A stretch of 64,000 nt of DNA. It comes from Glycomyces niveus (GTDB lineage: Bacteria; Actinomycetota; Actinomycetes; Mycobacteriales; Micromonosporaceae). The stretch's first letter is position 1, and every line of letters begins with the position of its first letter. Below the pieces are notes generated by a model. The model saw only the letters and a program-made list of their open reading frames with translations, was not told the origin of the DNA and ran no database searches. The DNA is taken from the NCBI RefSeq assembly GCF_017592475.1, contig NZ_JAGFNP010000004.1:248001-312000 (forward strand), written 5' to 3'. Shown here one piece after another: positions 53,788 through 63,201 of this stretch. Made by a program: the position numbers and the translations under genes.

Positions 53788-55746
53788 CTAGTTCTCTCGT
53801 CTCGTGACCCGATACCCCTCCAGGTACAGGACATCGATGCCGCAGTTCACGAAGCAGTTGACCGCGTCGAGCGGGCTCTCGACGAGCGGCTCGCCGCGGC
53901 CGTTGAACGACGTGTTCAAGACGATCGGCACGCCCGTGAGTTCATGGAACTCCTGCAGCACGCGATAAAAGCCGCCAGTGGATTCGGCGACGGTCTGGAT
54001 TCTGGCCGTCCCGTCGACATGCGTCACCGCTGGAATGTCGGCGCTCTTCACCTTCGCGTTGAACAGCATGTAGGGCGACGCAGAGGGCGCACCCGCGAAC
54101 CACTCCTCGGCATGCTGCTCCAACACCGCCGGGGCGAACGGCCGCCACCGCTCCCGGTCCTTCGCGACGTTCGTCCGCGCCCAGTTCTCGGCGCGGCGGG
54201 GATCGGCGAGGAGCGAACGATGCCCCAGCGCGCGGGGACCGATCTCGCTGCGGCCTTCGTACCAGGCGACGAGGCGGTTCGCCGCGAGATCCTCCGCGGC
54301 GGCTCGCGCGGCGTCGGCGGGACGGACGGCGATGACGGTGTCCCGATGCTGCTCCAGTGCCCGCGCCACGTCCTCCTCGCCGTATCTCGGCCCGAGGTAG
54401 GGCGACCTGTTGGCGCCCGCCCGTTCAGGGAGGGGTCTGTCCAGGATGCTGTGGGTCACCGCGAGCGCCGCCCCGACGGAGAGTCCCCCGTCGTCGCAGG
54501 CCGGCTCCACGAACACCTCGTCGAAATCGGGGGACGCGGCGATCTCGGAGTTCGAAGGGCAGTTGAGGGCCGTCCCGCCGCTCATGCACAGTCGCTCCGC
54601 GGACCAGCCCGCGTTGGAGAGCATCCGCTTCAAGCTCCGGACGGCCTTGCGGCGCGTCACTTCGAAGAGGGCCTGCGTACTGGCTGCGACGGCCGCATCG
54701 TGGGCGTTCACTCCCGGGTGGTCGTCGGCGGCGCCGGAGTCGACGGCGGCGCTCGCCGCGGCCGTGCAATGGTCGAGCCATGCCCGCTCGGGGTCGGCGA
54801 AACGTGCGCTGAGGCCGCTCGCGTTGTCCACGAACCGGTCGTCGACATCCGTCGGCCTCCCATACGCGGCGAGTCCCATCAGCTTCCCCGAGGCCCCGAC
54901 CACCGAGAGACCGAGCTCGATCCCCACGCGGTCGTAGAGGTGGCCGAGGGCCAGCCCGTGCGGCCAAATCGGATAGAGCGCCTGCTCGGACCCCAGGTAG
55001 AACATGCCGCCGTCGTATTGCATGTCGTGCGCGGCACCCCGCAGCAGGTCGTACCCGTCATGAGTGAAGACCGCGGCGGAGGGGTAGCCCGAGAGGTAGT
55101 AGGCACTCGCCGCGTGCCCGAGATGGTGATGGATCCCGTAACCATTGAGCTCGTGGCCGTCGATCGTGACAACGACGGGTACGTGGAACCCGTAGCGGAG
55201 CGCTTCGGATGCCTCCGGCGTCACCCCGTCAAGCTCGTCCAAAGTGAGCGGTGCCGCCCACTGCGGATGGACGACGAACGTGTCGAGCCACGGCACGGCG
55301 TCGCCACGCGGCAGGCGCTCGGCGTCCTCAGGAAGGACGACCTGCGAATAGAAGCGGCCGAACGGCGTGTCCCGTTCCGCGGGGTCCTTGCTCAGGGCCC
55401 CCAGGCTCCGGACCCCCATCGCCGCGATGGCGTCATGGTCGAGTCCCGCGAACCTGTCGCAGAACGGGCGGCCGAACGGGTCGGCGCCGGCGTAGCGGAC
55501 GGCGAGCCTGCTCGGATCGTCGCTGATGAGTTCGATGCCTTGCGTGGAGGTCACGGCTACCGCGTCCAGGTCGGACAGCTGCTTTCCGGCTTCCCGGAGG
55601 GCGACGTCGATGACCCGCATGTCCAGCCCGAGGGCGTGCTTTGTTCGCGAGAGGCGCTCCCGGGCCACGTATGAAAGGACCAGGCCGTCTTCGACGACCG
55701 CGGCGGACGCGTCGTGGCCGAAGTTCAACCCGAGGACAGTGAACAT
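53788..55746 (-). CDS. NodU/CmcH/TobZ-family O-carbamoyltransferase
   Basis: 652 residues from ATG 55746 (AAGGAG, 8 nt). The N-terminal Kae1-like domain carries VLGLNFGHDASAAVVEDG (iron-binding region), HHHLGHAASAYYLSG and DGGLSVGAALAV. The C-terminal YrdC-like carbamoyl-AMP domain has EGRSEIGPRALGHRSLLADPR and LNTSFNGRGEPLV. It transfers carbamoyl from carbamoyl phosphate, via carbamoyl adenylate, to a hydroxyl of a sugar or other metabolite. Homologues act in tobramycin, cephamycin, saxitoxin (SxtI) and novobiocin pathways. 49 nt behind the FAD oxidoreductase gene. Confidence 0.93.
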   Translation of the reverse strand: MFTVLGLNFGHDASAAVVEDGLVLSYVARERLSRTKHALGLDMRVIDVALREAGKQLSDLDAVAVTSTQGIELISDDPSRLAVRYAGADPFGRPFCDRFAGLDHDAIAAMGVRSLGALSKDPAERDTPFGRFYSQVVLPEDAERLPRGDAVPWLDTFVVHPQWAAPLTLDELDGVTPEASEALRYGFHVPVVVTIDGHELNGYGIHHHLGHAASAYYLSGYPSAAVFTHDGYDLLRGAAHDMQYDGGMFYLGSEQALYPIWPHGLALGHLYDRVGIELGLSVVGASGKLMGLAAYGRPTDVDDRFVDNASGLSARFADPERAWLDHCTAAASAAVDSGAADDHPGVNAHDAAVAASTQALFEVTRRKAVRSLKRMLSNAGWSAERLCMSGGTALNCPSNSEIAASPDFDEVFVEPACDDGGLSVGAALAVTHSILDRPLPERAGANRSPYLGPRYGEEDVARALEQHRDTVIAVRPADAARAAAEDLAANRLVAWYEGRSEIGPRALGHRSLLADPRRAENWARTNVAKDRERWRPFAPAVLEQHAEEWFAGAPSASPYMLFNAKVKSADIPAVTHVDGTARIQTVAESTGGFYRVLQEFHELTGVPIVLNTSFNGRGEPLVESPLDAVNCFVNCGIDVLYLEGYRVTRREN

Positions 55747-55795
55747 CTCGTAGGCTCCTTCACCTCATGTTGCTTGGTCAGAGACTCTTGTCGCG

Positions 55796-57217
55796 TCATG
55801 TCGGCATGCCGGGCGCGCTCACCTTGCCGCGCCCCACTCGTTCGCCGAGCCAACGCGACATGGCGATGATCGTGAGCGCCGGGTTGGCGGCGCCGAGGCG
55901 CGGGAACGCGCCCGGCCCGGCGACGTGCACCCCGGGCAGCTCGACGACCTCGAGATCCGGCGTGACCGGCACCGGACCGCCGACGCCGATCGGGTGCGTG
56001 CACGCCTCGTGTTCGAACGCGCCGTAGGGGACCTCGTACTCGCAGAAGGCGCCCGCGGCCGCCGCGGCGATCGCTTCGAGCGCCTCGCGATGGTCGGACC
56101 AGGAAGCAGTGCCGCGCGCCGCCGATCGGGACGGGTCCCGGACCACTTCGGTGACGGCACCGCCCGCGAGACGCTCGGCCCACCGGCGGACCTCGCCGCG
56201 TGCGGCGTCCACAAGCGCGGCGCTCGCGTCGGACACCCGCGCCCGGATGTGCGAGCGCATGCCGTCAGGCAGCACCTGGACGCTGAGCTCGCTGAACGAG
56301 CGCAACTCACCCTGCTGCTCGACGACCGCGTTGAGCTCCACGATCCGGTCGCCGCTGGCCAGCGGCGGTCGCTCGAGGAAGAACAGGTTCGTGCCGATCT
56401 CAGGAAGCGGCACGAAGCCGCTCCAGAGCATGGCGTGGCGGAACGGCGTGAGCGGAGGCCCCGGTGGGAGGCGCACGATCGCCCCGACGCAGAAGTGATC
56501 GGTCACAGAGGTCGTGATGTCGCGGCCGAGCGACGCGGCCAGGAGCTGCACGTTGCCGACGGCGGACGAGGCGAGCACACAGGCGTCGAAGCCGCGTCGC
56601 CATTCGGTCCCCGAAGGACGCTCGATCTGGACGGCGCAGCCTTCCGGTTCCGAGGCGACCGCGTGCGCTCGCGCACGGGTGAGTCGGATGCGGCCCGCCG
56701 CCGCGAGCTCGAGCGTGCGGGCGAGCGGGCCGTACGCCTCGAAACGACCGGCGTCGTCGAGGCGCGCCGCCTGGGCGACATGCCTGAGGCCCAAGGCTTC
56801 GAGCTCCGGATACGGTTCCTTCGCCACGAGCTCCGGGAAGTCCGCGCGCAGACCGTCGAGGACCGACGCGTACAGGCCGCCGCCGCCGGCGAGCCGGCGG
56901 GCCCACACCGGATCCCAGCTCGCGAGCGCGTTCGGTTCGAGGCCGAGGAGCACGCCGTGGTAGCAGAGTGAACGCCCGCCGAGCCGCTCGGACAGCCCGC
57001 CACTCGCGGCCCAGCCTTCGCTCGTCCAGGACCGGGTCTTCTCGTCCCCGGCGTGGATGGTGGTGTCCCAGTAGACATGTCGTGTCCGGGTTCGCGGCCC
57101 CGGCTCGAATACCTCGACGTCGGAGCCGCCCTCGGCAGCCGCGACCGCGACCTCGAGTCCCGCCAGGCCGCCGCCGACGACGGCGATCCGCCGCGGAGGC
57201 ATCGGTTGCGAGGTCAT
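55796..57217 (-). CDS. FAD-dependent oxidoreductase, GMC-like
   Basis: 473 residues, start overlapping the SDR stop (ATGA at 57214-57217). The FAD-binding Rossmann motif is RRIAVVGGGLAGLEVAVAAAEGGSDVEVFEPG. The second dinucleotide strand is FDACVLASSAVGN. The C-terminus VHVAGPGAFPRLGAANPALTIIAMSRWLGE is the GMC-family closing motif, as in NeoG/NeoQ-type sugar-alcohol dehydrogenases of aminoglycoside pathways. It is shorter than most GMC enzymes and has an atypical middle. It probably oxidises a hydroxyl to aldehyde or ketone before transamination or another step. Confidence 0.82.
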   Translation of the reverse strand: MTSQPMPPRRIAVVGGGLAGLEVAVAAAEGGSDVEVFEPGPRTRTRHVYWDTTIHAGDEKTRSWTSEGWAASGGLSERLGGRSLCYHGVLLGLEPNALASWDPVWARRLAGGGGLYASVLDGLRADFPELVAKEPYPELEALGLRHVAQAARLDDAGRFEAYGPLARTLELAAAGRIRLTRARAHAVASEPEGCAVQIERPSGTEWRRGFDACVLASSAVGNVQLLAASLGRDITTSVTDHFCVGAIVRLPPGPPLTPFRHAMLWSGFVPLPEIGTNLFFLERPPLASGDRIVELNAVVEQQGELRSFSELSVQVLPDGMRSHIRARVSDASAALVDAARGEVRRWAERLAGGAVTEVVRDPSRSAARGTASWSDHREALEAIAAAAAGAFCEYEVPYGAFEHEACTHPIGVGGPVPVTPDLEVVELPGVHVAGPGAFPRLGAANPALTIIAMSRWLGERVGRGKVSAPGMPT

Positions 57218-57951
57218 GCGAGCCCACCGCCGACGCGCACGGTCTCGCCGGTGACATAGGCGGCCGCGCCGGAGCAGAGGAAGCCGACGACGGACGCGAC
57301 CTCCTCGGCCGCTCCCCAGCGACGCATCGGCACCTCCTCGGCGAGCTCTCGCATGACGGCATGCCTGCCACCTGTCGCGAATCGCGTGCTCCACATGGCC
57401 GTGTCGATCAGGCCCGGCGCGACGCCGTTGACGCGCACGCCCTTGGGGCCTAGCGCTCTTGCGAGGTTGGCGGTGTAGGCGTTGACCGCGCCCTTCGTCG
57501 CCGCGTAGACGGACTCCTCCCTGCCACCGCCCCAGGCCGCCACGGACGAGATGTTCACCACGGCCCCTTGACGTTCGATGAGCGACGGCAGCAGTCGCGA
57601 CGTGAACAGGATGAGGTTGCGGAGGTTCACGTTCAACTGGACGTCGAGCCGCTCACCCGTGATCGCCTCGGGCGGTTCGTTCCAGTTCACGCCGGCGTTG
57701 TTGACGAGCACATCGACGCCGTCGACCATCGAGAGCACCTGCGCCGCAGCGGCATCGCCGTCGTCGCCGAGGTCAGCGGTGACCACCACCGAGGCACGCG
57801 CGAATCCGGCCGTCAACGTCTCCATGTCCTCGGTGCCGCGGGCGACCAGCGCGAGGCGCGCGCCCCCGGCGTCGAACATTCGCGCGCACGCCGCGCCGAT
57901 GCCGCGGCTCGCTCCGGTCACGACGGCGGTCTTGCCGCTGAAATCGAACAT
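57214..57951 (-). CDS. Short-chain dehydrogenase/reductase
   Basis: 245 residues, ribosome site GGGGGTGAG 7 nt before ATG 57951. Classical SDR: TGASRGIG cofactor loop, NNAG (VLVNNAGVNW), Ser in NISSVAAWGGG and YAATK catalytic pair, C-terminal ETVRVGGGLA. ALVARG after beta2 suggests NADP(H). It sits between the methyltransferase (22 nt gap) and the FAD oxidoreductase (overlap) and most likely acts on the same sugar or cyclitol intermediate. Confidence 0.93.
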   Translation of the reverse strand: MFDFSGKTAVVTGASRGIGAACARMFDAGGARLALVARGTEDMETLTAGFARASVVVTADLGDDGDAAAAQVLSMVDGVDVLVNNAGVNWNEPPEAITGERLDVQLNVNLRNLILFTSRLLPSLIERQGAVVNISSVAAWGGGREESVYAATKGAVNAYTANLARALGPKGVRVNGVAPGLIDTAMWSTRFATGGRHAVMRELAEEVPMRRWGAAEEVASVVGFLCSGAAAYVTGETVRVGGGLA

Positions 57952-57973
57952 GATCGCTCACCCCCTGGGGAAG

Positions 57974-58987
57974 TCATCCGTGCTGAAACGGCGGTGTCAG
58001 GCCGGCGTGGATCGACGCCAGGGTTCGGTTCTGCTCGGCGCGGGCCTCGCTGATGTCGACGAGCCGGTAGGTCCCGGGCGGCAGGACGACGTCCGGAAGG
58101 AGCCGTCGGGACCTGGGCGGCAGCGGGCTGACGGGCAGCCAGAAGATGGGCTTCCCATCAGCCTCGCACAGCTGCACGACCATGCTCTCGGTGGAACGGT
58201 TCGTGAGGTGGAGGGCGACTGGCGCACCTGCCGGGACGGTGACCGTCTGCTCCAGCGGCACCGCGAGATCGACGCGCGTCGGCGTGTCGAAGTTCAGGCC
58301 CGAGATGCCGTTCCGCGCCCATAGGTAGTAGGTGCTCCGCGGCGAGTCGGCCCTATCGCCGACGTCAGGATCCGAGACGTAGCGGAAGGAGGGCATGGGG
58401 ATGAGCCCGCCCGCCTCGATCTGGTCGCGGAAGGTCGCCGGCGAGCTGCCCTCGCCGCTCTCCTGCAGGAGGATCGAGGCATCGGGGGCGAGATAGGGCC
58501 GGATCTGGAGGAAGAACCGTTCGTGCAGCCGCCAGTCGAGGTCCTCCGAGAGGAGGACCGGCTCGCTGTCCCCGACGACATGCCCCACCGGGAAGGGAAA
58601 GTGCGGTGGGTTCCCGACGACCAGGTCCCACGGCGCTCTGATCGGGACGCTGTCCAAGCCGTCGGACAGGTGCACCGTTACGACGTCCTCCAGACCGTTC
58701 GAGCGGATCGTCGCCATGACGGCGTCGACGGCACGTGGGTTCACGTCCGCGAGGGTGAGGTGCTCGCACAGTCCGTGCGCGAGCAACGAGAAGCCGATGA
58801 ACCCGGGGCCGGAGCAGAATTCGAAGACCCGTCCCGCCTTGCCGAACAACCGCGAGACGACAGGGATGAAGTCCTGCCCGAAGTGCCGCCCTCCGCCGTC
58901 GAGCTCGGGCAGCCAGCTGACTTCGATGTCGTTGTAGCGCTGCTTCCGATACTCGGTCACAACGCCTCCGATGTCGCCGTCACTCAT
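57974..58987 (-). CDS. Methyltransferase with NPPH motif and C-terminal beta-domain
   Basis: 337 residues from ATG 58987, overlapping the transketolase stop by 4 nt. The Rossmann domain has motif I VFEFCSGPGFIGFSLLAHG, LADVNPRAVDA and motif IV DLVVGNPPHFPFP. The NPPY/H motif marks N-methyltransferases that act on planar or amide nitrogens (PrmC/HemK, RsmC type), unlike usual natural-product O-methyltransferases. From about residue 225 a beta-rich domain follows (VDLAVPLEQTVTVPAGAPVALHL ... VVLPPGTYRLVDIS) resembling no partner I know. A guanidino or amino nitrogen is a plausible target. Confidence 0.78.
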   Translation of the reverse strand: MSDGDIGGVVTEYRKQRYNDIEVSWLPELDGGGRHFGQDFIPVVSRLFGKAGRVFEFCSGPGFIGFSLLAHGLCEHLTLADVNPRAVDAVMATIRSNGLEDVVTVHLSDGLDSVPIRAPWDLVVGNPPHFPFPVGHVVGDSEPVLLSEDLDWRLHERFFLQIRPYLAPDASILLQESGEGSSPATFRDQIEAGGLIPMPSFRYVSDPDVGDRADSPRSTYYLWARNGISGLNFDTPTRVDLAVPLEQTVTVPAGAPVALHLTNRSTESMVVQLCEADGKPIFWLPVSPLPPRSRRLLPDVVLPPGTYRLVDISEARAEQNRTLASIHAGLTPPFQHG

Positions 58988-60939
58988 GCTCCCGAACCCC
59001 GATGCCCTTCGCTGTTCCTTCGCGCGCCACCAGCACCTCGCCATTCCGAGAGCAGATCGCTCGCCCGCTCTGCCACTGCTTCCGGGCTGAAACCCGCTTC
59101 CCGCATGAGGTCCGGTCCCGGCATCGAGCGCCCGTACCAGCTGACGCCGATCGCCGCGGAGGCGTAGCGTTCCCACCCCTGAGCAGCGGCGGCCTCGACC
59201 GCCAACCGTGGCACCCCCGACCGGATGATGCTGTTCCAGTAGCCCGCGTCCTGTTCTTCGAACAGCTCCCACGAGGGCATCGAGATCACCCGCACCGGTA
59301 TGCCTCGTGCCTCGAGCAGTCGGGCGGCATCGATGCAAAGTGCCACCTCGCTTCCTGTGGCGATGAGGTCGAGGACGGCGGCGTCGTCTCCCTCGATGAC
59401 ATAGGCGCCCCGCTCGACCGGCGCGCGATCGGTCCCGGCGAGCACCGGGAGTTTCTGGCGCGTCAGTACGAATGCGGCGGGTCCGGGACGGTCGAGCGCG
59501 AGGTGGAGCAGCCGGGACGCCTCGTTGGCGTCCGCCGGTCGGTACGTGGTCAGGCCCGGCGTCGCGCGCAATGACGGGAGCTGCTCGACCGGCTGGTGGG
59601 TGGGACCGTCCTCCCCCACAGCCAGCGAGTCATGGCTCCAGAGGTAGATGCTGCGGAGCCCGGACATGGCGGCCAGTCGCACCGCCGGCCGCATGTAATC
59701 GGAGAACGCGAGGAACGTCGAGCAGACCGGAGTGAAGGCACCGTCGGCCGCCACACCGTTCATGATGCCCGCCATGGCGTGCTCTCGCACTCCGAAGTGG
59801 ATGAAGGTCCCTTCCGGGGTGCGGCGCGACTGCGCCACGTCGCCGGCGACTTTGAAGTCACCCGACAGGTCGGCGCTGCCGCGCAGCAGCGGCATCGACT
59901 CGGACGCGGAGCGCGCGGCCGACATGGCGGCGAGCGTCGTCGACAGCTGCTCACCGGCCGCCCAGAGCGGCGGGACCGGTGCCCGCCGCTGCGACGATGC
60001 GCGCTCAGCGGACGCGGTTCGACGCGGCGGCACGGATACGAATCTCCGGTACGCGTCGGCCAGGTCGGCGGGCACATGGAACGGTGCCCTGCCTTCGAGA
60101 CCGAGAGCCTTCTTGGTCGAGGCGACCAGGTTCGAGTCCACGATGGCGTCGTGGGCGTCGCTCGTGCCCGCGATCTCCGCGCAAGGCCATCCGATCACGG
60201 ACGGGAGCTGAACCAACGTCGGTCGATCGTCCGGTTGACAGGCCTGCGCCAGTGCCGATTCCAATGCGGGCACCTCCTCTGCCGAGGAGGCTCGCACCAC
60301 GCGCCATCCGAAGGCGCGGAACAGGTCGGCGGTGTCCTCGCTCCGGGACAACTCGACCGGTCCGTCAACGGTCACGCGATTGTCGTCGTGCACCGCAACG
60401 AGATTCGACAGTCCAAGATGGCCGGCCAGAGCAACGGACTCGAGTGCGACCCCCTCCATCAGATCACCGTCGCTACAGACGACGAAGACCCGTTCGGGGT
60501 CGACGCCGTCGCGGGCGGCCGCGATCCGTCGCGCGACCGCGATCCCCACGGCGTTGGCGACGCCTTGGCCGAGAGGGCCGGTCGTGACTTCGACTCCCTC
60601 GGTCATCCAGCTCTCGGGATGCCCCGGCACCTTGCTGCCGCGGCGGCGATAAGTCCGCAGGTCGTCGAGTCCAACCCCGATCCCCCGCAGGTACAGCAGC
60701 GCATGAAGCGCCAGGCCGGCGTGGCCGACGGACAGCACGAACCGGTCGCGCGACTCGAGGTCCGGGTCTGCTGGATCGTGTGCGAGGAAACGGGTGAAGA
60801 GCACGTGCATCAACGGCGTCAAGGCGAGGGCGGTCCCGCTATGACCGGAACCGGCTGTCGCGGCGGCGTCGAGGATCAGTCCTCGGAGGACCGCGATCGC
60901 CTCGCCGTCTCGACTCGTGGGCCACTGCTGATCCTTCAC
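58984..60939 (-). CDS. Transketolase (biosynthetic-cluster copy)
   Basis: 651 residues, full length. Substrate His in DAAATAGSGHSGTALALTPL; ThDP/Mg site CSDGDLMEGVALESVALAGHLGLSNLVAVHDDN; pyrimidine domain with catalytic Glu in IHFGVREHAMAGIMNG; DGPTHQPVEQLPSLR. All catalytic residues are present. It is a stand-alone gene heading the operon and not linked to transaldolase or pentose genes, so it probably makes or cleaves a special sugar for the cluster by two-carbon transfer. Stop overlaps the methyltransferase start. The promoter is not obvious: TTGACA at about 61000 lacks a well-spaced -10. Confidence 0.93.
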   Translation of the reverse strand: MKDQQWPTSRDGEAIAVLRGLILDAAATAGSGHSGTALALTPLMHVLFTRFLAHDPADPDLESRDRFVLSVGHAGLALHALLYLRGIGVGLDDLRTYRRRGSKVPGHPESWMTEGVEVTTGPLGQGVANAVGIAVARRIAAARDGVDPERVFVVCSDGDLMEGVALESVALAGHLGLSNLVAVHDDNRVTVDGPVELSRSEDTADLFRAFGWRVVRASSAEEVPALESALAQACQPDDRPTLVQLPSVIGWPCAEIAGTSDAHDAIVDSNLVASTKKALGLEGRAPFHVPADLADAYRRFVSVPPRRTASAERASSQRRAPVPPLWAAGEQLSTTLAAMSAARSASESMPLLRGSADLSGDFKVAGDVAQSRRTPEGTFIHFGVREHAMAGIMNGVAADGAFTPVCSTFLAFSDYMRPAVRLAAMSGLRSIYLWSHDSLAVGEDGPTHQPVEQLPSLRATPGLTTYRPADANEASRLLHLALDRPGPAAFVLTRQKLPVLAGTDRAPVERGAYVIEGDDAAVLDLIATGSEVALCIDAARLLEARGIPVRVISMPSWELFEEQDAGYWNSIIRSGVPRLAVEAAAAQGWERYASAAIGVSWYGRSMPGPDLMREAGFSPEAVAERASDLLSEWRGAGGARRNSEGHRGSGA

Positions 60940-61431
60940 GATCCTCCCGTGGTCATCTCATCACAAAACCGACGAATGCGATCGAAACATAGTTCATCGA
61001 CGTTGTCAACATCACTCTTCCAGGGCTGCAACGAATCTGATGGAGATTTCCGGGGTGACCTGGAAGTTTGCGCGGAGAACGTTTCTATGCCAACATATGA
61101 CAAACGAGACTCCTTGGGAGACATGTGAATCCATGCGCCCAAATCGTTTCGCGATCCCCGCGCCTACTTTGGACCGCCCTCCCGACTCGCTCTTCCCACT
61201 CGATCACCTTGCGACGCATCGAGTGCGTCGACGAGCCGTGAGACATGACAAAGGATGAAGCGAACCGACTGACTGCGAGTGGCCGCAACACCTCACGATG
61301 AGGCACGGCCCTCCGGAGAAGAAGGGTTGTGATGCGATGACGCATCGGCATACGGGAAATCCGCAGGGCCGCAATACCTCCGGAGCCATGAGCGACCGGA
61401 GCCGCCGATCCCGCTCGATCGACACACCACG
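60940..61431. other. 492-nt divergent intergenic region of the cluster
   Basis: Between transketolase (-) and ABC exporter (+) starts. More A/T-rich than its surroundings near 60960-61110. It contains TTGACA on the minus strand (about 61000) without a good -10, and a dyad GATGCG-ATGA-CGCATC at 61331-61346 that could be an operator. Short reading frames here lack ribosome sites and coding bias. No regulator gene is present. Confidence 0.5.
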
Positions 61432-63201
61432 ATGAGCACTTCGATCGAGACCCGCCACGGTCAGGAGGACAGTGGGACGGCCGCGTCGGACCGACCGGGA
61501 CGCCCCGATCCGATCGCCCGATTCCCCGTCCTGGAGGTGCTGCGCTGGCTGATGCGCGGCCGATGGAAGCGCCTCGCGATCGCGACCGCGGTGACGTGCC
61601 TGTTCCTGGGCAGTCTCCAGTTGGTCCCCTTCATCCTCGGCAAGGCCATCGACCTCGGTCTCGTGGCAGGCGACCGCAACGCGCTCCTGTTGTGGGCCGG
61701 AGCCCTGGGCGCGGTCATCCTGATCGTCACCGCGACCGGCGTCGGCAGCAACCTGCTGATCACGCGTGAGAACCTCGGTGCGAACTTCCGCGCCCAGCGC
61801 AGCCTGGTCGAGACGGTCATGGAAATCGGCTCGCGCCTGCGAGCCAGCATCGCCGCCGGCGAGGTGGTCGCGATCTCCGCCGCCGACACGTCGACCTTCG
61901 GCTACTTCGTCGGCAACTTCGTCCGGTTCCTGGCCTCAGCGTTCGCGCTCGCGCTGGCAGTGGCGATCCTGAGCACCGAGTCCTGGCTGTTCGCGCTCTC
62001 GATCGGCCTGGGCATGCCGCTGCTGATCCTGGCGCTGCGGCCGGTCTTCCTGCATCTTGAAGCGCGCATCAGCCGGAGCCGCGAGCTCATCGGCGAGCAG
62101 ACCGCGATCGCCGCCGACGCCGTCTCCGGGCTCCGGGTGCTCCGCGGGGTCGGTGGCGAACGGTACTTCACCGACCGCTACCGCAGGGCATCCCGATCGG
62201 CCCGCGACGCCGGGATCCGGGTGGGGCACGCGCTCGCCTGGCTGGAGTTCGCGAGGATCACGCTGCCAGGGGCGCTGACGCTGCTGCTGGTTTCGGTCGG
62301 CGCCGCCATGGCGCTGGCGGGCGATATCTCGGTCGGCCAGTTCGCAGCCCTGTTCGGGTACATGATCTCCCTGATCCGCCCGCTGGCGTTCACGATCCTG
62401 TTCATCGACGATTTCACCCGGGCGGTAGTGGCGGCGCGGCGATTCCAGCACCTGCACCGTGTCGCGGACGGCGCAACGGACGTTGACGAAGGACCGGTCT
62501 GGGGCGGCGACGAACCACTCCACGACCCGGCAACCGGCGTCACAGCACAGCCCGGCCTGATCACCGGGGTCATGGTGCCGGACGCAGCCGAGAGCCGCGC
62601 GTTGCTCGAGCGCCTCGGCGGATACGGACCGACGCCCTGGGCGCGCATCGGCGACCACGACCTCGACACGTTCCCGATCGATCTGCTCCGCCGCCGGGTC
62701 CTGCTGCTCGAGGCGAACGCGCAGCTGTTCAGCGGGGTCCTGCGAGACCAGCTCGACGTCGACGGCACCCGCTCCGACGCCGACATCATGCGCGCGCTGC
62801 ACACTGCCTCGGCGGTGGACATCGTCGGCCTCGACCCGTCATGGCTGGAGCGCGACGCGGTCCCCGACGACGGCTACGACCTCACCCTGATCGTCGGGGA
62901 GCGCGGCCGGAACTTCTCAGGAGGCGAGCGGCAGCGTCTGCTCCTCGCCCGCGGCCTCCTCGCCGATCCCGAGGTCCTGATCCTCGACCACCCCACTTCG
63001 GCCTGCGACGCTCAGACCGACGCGCGCATCGCCGATCGGCTGCGATCCCACCGCGGCGGCTCCACGACCATCGTCGCCACCGACTCGCCCGCCCTGCTCG
63101 CCCAGTGCGATCGCGTGGTCTTCGTCGGCGACACGGTCCTGGAAGGCACCCACCGGACACTGCTGGCCGTATCCGCCTACAGGGAGGTCGTCAACCGATG
63201 A
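61432..63201 (+). CDS. ABC exporter subunit with degenerate ATPase site
   Basis: 589 residues. The exporter-type membrane domain (about 40-350: ATAVTCLFLGSLQLVPFILGKAIDLGL ... GQFAALFGYMISLIRPLAFTI) is intact. In the ATPase the Walker A region reads LITGVMVPDAAESRALL, without the GxxGxGKS/T P-loop. Walker B is VLILDHPTSACD, with His for catalytic Glu. The signature FSGGERQRLLLARGL is retained. This asymmetry is known from heterodimeric ABC exporters in which one site is catalytically dead, though total loss of the P-loop is extreme. It pairs with the gene overlapping its stop and probably exports the cluster product. Confidence 0.88.
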   Translation: MSTSIETRHGQEDSGTAASDRPGRPDPIARFPVLEVLRWLMRGRWKRLAIATAVTCLFLGSLQLVPFILGKAIDLGLVAGDRNALLLWAGALGAVILIVTATGVGSNLLITRENLGANFRAQRSLVETVMEIGSRLRASIAAGEVVAISAADTSTFGYFVGNFVRFLASAFALALAVAILSTESWLFALSIGLGMPLLILALRPVFLHLEARISRSRELIGEQTAIAADAVSGLRVLRGVGGERYFTDRYRRASRSARDAGIRVGHALAWLEFARITLPGALTLLLVSVGAAMALAGDISVGQFAALFGYMISLIRPLAFTILFIDDFTRAVVAARRFQHLHRVADGATDVDEGPVWGGDEPLHDPATGVTAQPGLITGVMVPDAAESRALLERLGGYGPTPWARIGDHDLDTFPIDLLRRRVLLLEANAQLFSGVLRDQLDVDGTRSDADIMRALHTASAVDIVGLDPSWLERDAVPDDGYDLTLIVGERGRNFSGGERQRLLLARGLLADPEVLILDHPTSACDAQTDARIADRLRSHRGGSTTIVATDSPALLAQCDRVVFVGDTVLEGTHRTLLAVSAYREVVNR

